Source: an uncultured Bacillota bacterium (lineage in GTDB: Bacteria; Bacillota; Clostridia; Peptostreptococcales; Anaerovoracaceae). Taken from it: DNA of 14,951 nt. A program made the translations under genes and the position numbers. Shown here piece by piece: positions 12,882 to 14,951 of the stretch (positions within the stretch are counted from its first letter, which is position 1; each line of letters begins with the position of its first letter). Location of the stretch: contig CAMOZS010000023.1 of assembly GCA_946631075.1 (NCBI GenBank), positions 1 through 14,951 of the forward strand, given 5' to 3'. The notes under the pieces were generated by a model. It did no database searches, was not told the origin of the DNA, and saw nothing but the letters and a program-made list of their open reading frames with translations.

Positions 12882-14522
12882 ATGCCGATCACTGACTTAT
12901 TGGTAAGGAACGCGAAAGAATACGGAGATGAGGTAGCGCTGATCGAGATCAACCCGGATGCCGAGGACTCCCAGCGCAGGACATGGAAGGAGTTTTCACT
13001 GATCGAGTCCAACCCTCATGAGGTAGGCCGGAAGGAAATGACCTGGAAGGACTTTGACATCCGGGCCAACCGTTTTGCCAATTTCCTGCTGACCCGGGGG
13101 ATCAGGAAGGGCGACAAGATCGCTATCCTGATGATGAACTGCCTGGACTGGCTTCCGGTCTATTTCGGGATCCTGAAGACAGGCGCCCTGGCCGTGCCGC
13201 TCAACTTCCGCTACACCTCCGATGAGATCAAGTACTGCCTGAAGAAGGCGGACTGTTCCGGTCTGGTCTTCGGTTCGGAATTCGTAGGCCGTATCGAGAA
13301 CATCTGCGACCGGATCCCGGATGTGAACCTGCTGCTGTACGTAGGCGAGGACTGCCCAGTCTTTGCAGAAAGCTACGACCAGTATATCGAATACTGCTCT
13401 TCGAAGGCGCCGGACATCCGGCTGACTGACGATGATTTCGGAGCGATCTACTTTTCTTCGGGAACTACTGGATTCCCCAAGGCGATCCTCCATAAACACC
13501 GGAGTCTGACCCATTCGGCCAAGTGCGAGCAGAAGCACCACGGTCAGACCAGGGAGGACTGCTTCCTCTGCATCCCGCCTCTCTATCACACCGGGGCCAA
13601 GATGCACTGGTTCGGCAGCCTGCAGGCGGGAAGCAAGGCGGTCATCCTGAAGGGGACCAAGCCTGAGTTCATCCTGAAGGCGGCTTCCGAGGAGCACTGC
13701 ACCATCGTCTGGCTGCTGGTTCCCTGGGCCCAGGACATCCTGGACGCCATCGACAGCGGGGCGGTGGATCTGAACGATTATCATCTGGACCAGTGGCGGC
13801 TCATGCACATCGGCGCCCAGCCGGTACCGCCCAGCCTGATCAAGCGCTGGAAGAAGGTCTTCCCGGATCATGACTACGATACCAACTACGGGCTCAGCGA
13901 GTCCATCGGACCGGGCTGCGTCCACCTTGGTATCGAGAACATCCACAAGGTCGGCGCCATCGGCAAGGCCGGATACGGATGGGAGACCCGGATCATCGGA
14001 TCCGACGGTCTGGATGTGATGAAGGCCGGACAGGTCGGCGAGCTGGCGGTCAGAGGACCGGGAGTCATGACCTGCTACTATAACGATGAGGAAGCGACCA
14101 ATGAAGTCCTGAAAAACGGCTGGCTCTATACGGGCGATATGGCGGAGATGGATGAGGACGGATTCATCTATCTGGTCGACCGGAAGAAGGACGTCATCAT
14201 CTCCGGCGGAGAGAACATCTATCCGGTCCAGATCGAGGACTTCCTGCGCAAGCACGACGACATCAAGGATGTAGCGGTCATCGGACTGGCCGACGCCCGG
14301 CTGGGTGAGATCGCCGCGGCCATCATCGAACTGAAGGAGGGAAGGGAGACCTACGAAGAGGAGATCGAGGAGTTCTGTCTGGATCTGCCCAGATATAAGA
14401 GACCGAGGAAGATCATCTTTGCGGACGTTCCCAGAAACCCGACGGGCAAGATCGAGAAGCCTCTTCTGAGAAAGAAATACTCGGCAGAAGGCCTTGTTGC
14501 AAAAGAGATCGAAAAAGGTTAA
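12882..14522 (+). CDS. Acyl-CoA synthetase (AMP-forming), ANL superfamily
   Basis: The 546-residue enzyme activates a carboxylic acid as acyl-AMP with ATP and transfers it to coenzyme A in the cytoplasm. It has the P-loop-like A3 motif YFSSGTTGFPK at residues 190-200, NYGLSES (A5 region), WLYTGD (A7), VDRKKDVIISGGENIYP (A8 and hinge), and PTGK with the catalytic Lys523 near the C-terminus. The length is normal for a medium-chain or crotonobetaine-type synthetase; the chain length of the substrate cannot be read. Near the N-terminus, residues 20-39 and 40-59 are an imperfect repeat (LIE.NP, then TWK.F), probably an old duplication. GGAG at 12868-12871 lies ten bases before ATG. The neighbours are an MBL hydrolase upstream and rubredoxin downstream. 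Confidence 0.93.
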   Translation: MPITDLLVRNAKEYGDEVALIEINPDAEDSQRRTWKEFSLIESNPHEVGRKEMTWKDFDIRANRFANFLLTRGIRKGDKIAILMMNCLDWLPVYFGILKTGALAVPLNFRYTSDEIKYCLKKADCSGLVFGSEFVGRIENICDRIPDVNLLLYVGEDCPVFAESYDQYIEYCSSKAPDIRLTDDDFGAIYFSSGTTGFPKAILHKHRSLTHSAKCEQKHHGQTREDCFLCIPPLYHTGAKMHWFGSLQAGSKAVILKGTKPEFILKAASEEHCTIVWLLVPWAQDILDAIDSGAVDLNDYHLDQWRLMHIGAQPVPPSLIKRWKKVFPDHDYDTNYGLSESIGPGCVHLGIENIHKVGAIGKAGYGWETRIIGSDGLDVMKAGQVGELAVRGPGVMTCYYNDEEATNEVLKNGWLYTGDMAEMDEDGFIYLVDRKKDVIISGGENIYPVQIEDFLRKHDDIKDVAVIGLADARLGEIAAAIIELKEGRETYEEEIEEFCLDLPRYKRPRKIIFADVPRNPTGKIEKPLLRKKYSAEGLVAKEIEKG

Positions 14523-14582
14523 AATAAGCTATCCGAAATCCTGTTGATAAGGAAATACTATTGATAAGAAAGGACGAAGATC

Positions 14583-14741
14583 ATGAAGTACGTATGTGAC
14601 CTGTGTGGATGGGAATATGATGAAGAAGCCGGCTACGCTGACGGCGGAATCGCTCCGGGAACCCCCTGGGCGGAAGTAGCAGATGATTTCGAGTGCCCCC
14701 TGTGCGGAGCATCCAAGGATCAGTTCAGCGAAGACGAGTAA
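14583..14741 (+). CDS. Rubredoxin
   Basis: The 52-residue protein is a small iron-sulfur electron carrier with one iron held by four cysteines. The two knuckles are CDLCG (Cys5, Cys8) and CPLCG (Cys38 and Cys41), the middle has the family's GIAPGTPWAEVADDFE stretch, and the end reads GASKDQF as in typical rubredoxins. In anaerobes it passes electrons to oxygen- or peroxide-reducing enzymes or to oxidoreductases. AAAGGA (14569-14574) lies eight bases before ATG. It is 60 bases after the acyl-CoA synthetase and is closed by a terminator, so it may be the last gene of that transcript or have its own weak promoter, which I could not see. Confidence 0.95.
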   Translation: MKYVCDLCGWEYDEEAGYADGGIAPGTPWAEVADDFECPLCGASKDQFSEDE

Positions 14742-14766
14742 TCCCGTTCCAACGAAAATGAATTGA

Positions 14767-14800
14767 AGAGGGGACTGTCATTAGATTGACAGTCTCTTTT
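14767..14800 (+). terminator. Intrinsic terminator after rubredoxin
   Basis: GACTGTCA (14773-14780) pairs perfectly with TGACAGTC (14787-14794) around a six-base loop. The stem extends outward with A-T, G-C and G-U pairs (AGAGGG against TCTTTT), and the downstream arm forms the U-rich end. Confidence 0.75.
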
Positions 14801-14867
14801 GTTATGCAGAGATTGGCGGAGCAGTGCCCCGCCAGTCGTTTGCTGAAATAATATGCCTTCAAAACCT

Positions 14868-14893
14868 ATCAACAATTCGGATCAACAATGCGG
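14868..14893. repeat. Tandem 13-base direct repeat
   Basis: ATCAACAATTCGG (14868-14880) is followed directly by ATCAACAATGCGG (14881-14893), with a single mismatch; the next bases ATCA begin a third copy that does not continue. It lies just outside the putative minus-strand stop codon at 14898-14900. The function is unknown and it may be incidental. Confidence 0.5.
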
Positions 14894-14897
14894 ATCA

Positions 14898-14951
14898 CTA
14901 ACTCCTGACCTCCTTGTGGCCCATGGAAATCGGAGTGACGATTTTGGCGAT
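14898..14951 (-). CDS. Possible C-terminal end of a convergent gene, partial
   Basis: Reading leftwards from the window edge, 17 codons (IAKIVTPISMGHKEVRS) end at TAG 14900-14898. The codons are those favoured in the window (ATC, GTC, GGC, AAG, GAG), and a gene converging on the rubredoxin terminator would fit the layout. The piece is too short for a family call, and the other two minus-strand frames are also open for some distance. Confidence 0.3.
   Translation of the reverse strand: MAKIVTPISMGHKEVRS

Noticed and set aside
14814..14834. TGGCGG/CCGCCA hairpin as a terminator of the putative right-edge gene
   Set aside because: The stem is good, but no T-run follows it on either strand, so it lacks the intrinsic terminator pattern.
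14874..14912. Small minus-strand gene using AAGGAGG and GTG near 14900
   Set aside because: The frame closes after about nine codons, too short to be credible.

Overview
The window reads as ordinary chromosome from a moderately GC-rich, low-oxygen member of the Firmicutes, most likely class Clostridia. The signs are butyrate kinase, a rubredoxin, strong AGGAGG-type ribosome sites, TGn-extended -10 promoters and the protein families present (DUF3048 lipoprotein, EcsC, a clostridial-type acyl-CoA synthetase). I see no phage, transposon, CRISPR array, tRNA or rRNA. The species cannot be named from what is visible.

Layout. On the left edge a minus-strand drug-type MFS exporter runs off the window (1-1203). 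It is divergent from a plus-strand operon of two tandem HypB-type nickel-chaperone GTPases and butyrate kinase (1340-3804). A two-way hairpin terminator at 3886-3917 separates that operon from a convergent DUF3048 lipoprotein gene (3946-5226, minus). The 503-base gap 5227-5729 is not empty. It holds the lipoprotein promoter, then a self-contained transcription unit (promoter, about 295 structured and purine-rich bases, strong terminator at 5631-5672) that looks like a non-coding RNA and contains a 40-codon reading frame, then a new promoter.

That promoter drives a metal-type ABC ATPase and permease and a LarE sulfur transferase (5730-8180). A second promoter drives queD-folE2 (8247-9389), the first steps of queuosine/pterin synthesis. 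Next come a 79-residue, all-helical, highly charged repeat protein built from only nine amino-acid types (9429-9668), a terminator, and an EcsC-family protein (9756-10643). Then follow an ArsB/NhaD-type ion transporter with its own promoter and terminator (10781-12061), and a unit made of an MBL-fold hydrolase and an acyl-CoA synthetase (12186-14522). A rubredoxin (14583-14741) with a terminator closes the plus-strand run. The last 54 bases may hold the C-terminal end of a convergent minus-strand gene.

How it fits together. Metal handling recurs. Two HypB proteins point to nickel delivery, LarE to the nickel-pincer cofactor, the ABC pair to Zn/Mn/Ni uptake, and FolE2 is the GTP cyclohydrolase type often used when zinc is scarce. 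The partners expected for several of these genes (hypA and hydrogenase, larA/B/C, a metal-binding protein for the ABC pair, ptb for buk) are not in the window. Butyrate kinase and the acyl-CoA synthetase both act on short acyl groups. The points most worth a second look are the 5371-5672 RNA, the nine-letter helical protein, the HypB pair in which the second copy has lost the metal-site histidine, and the apparent leaderless start of the MFS gene.
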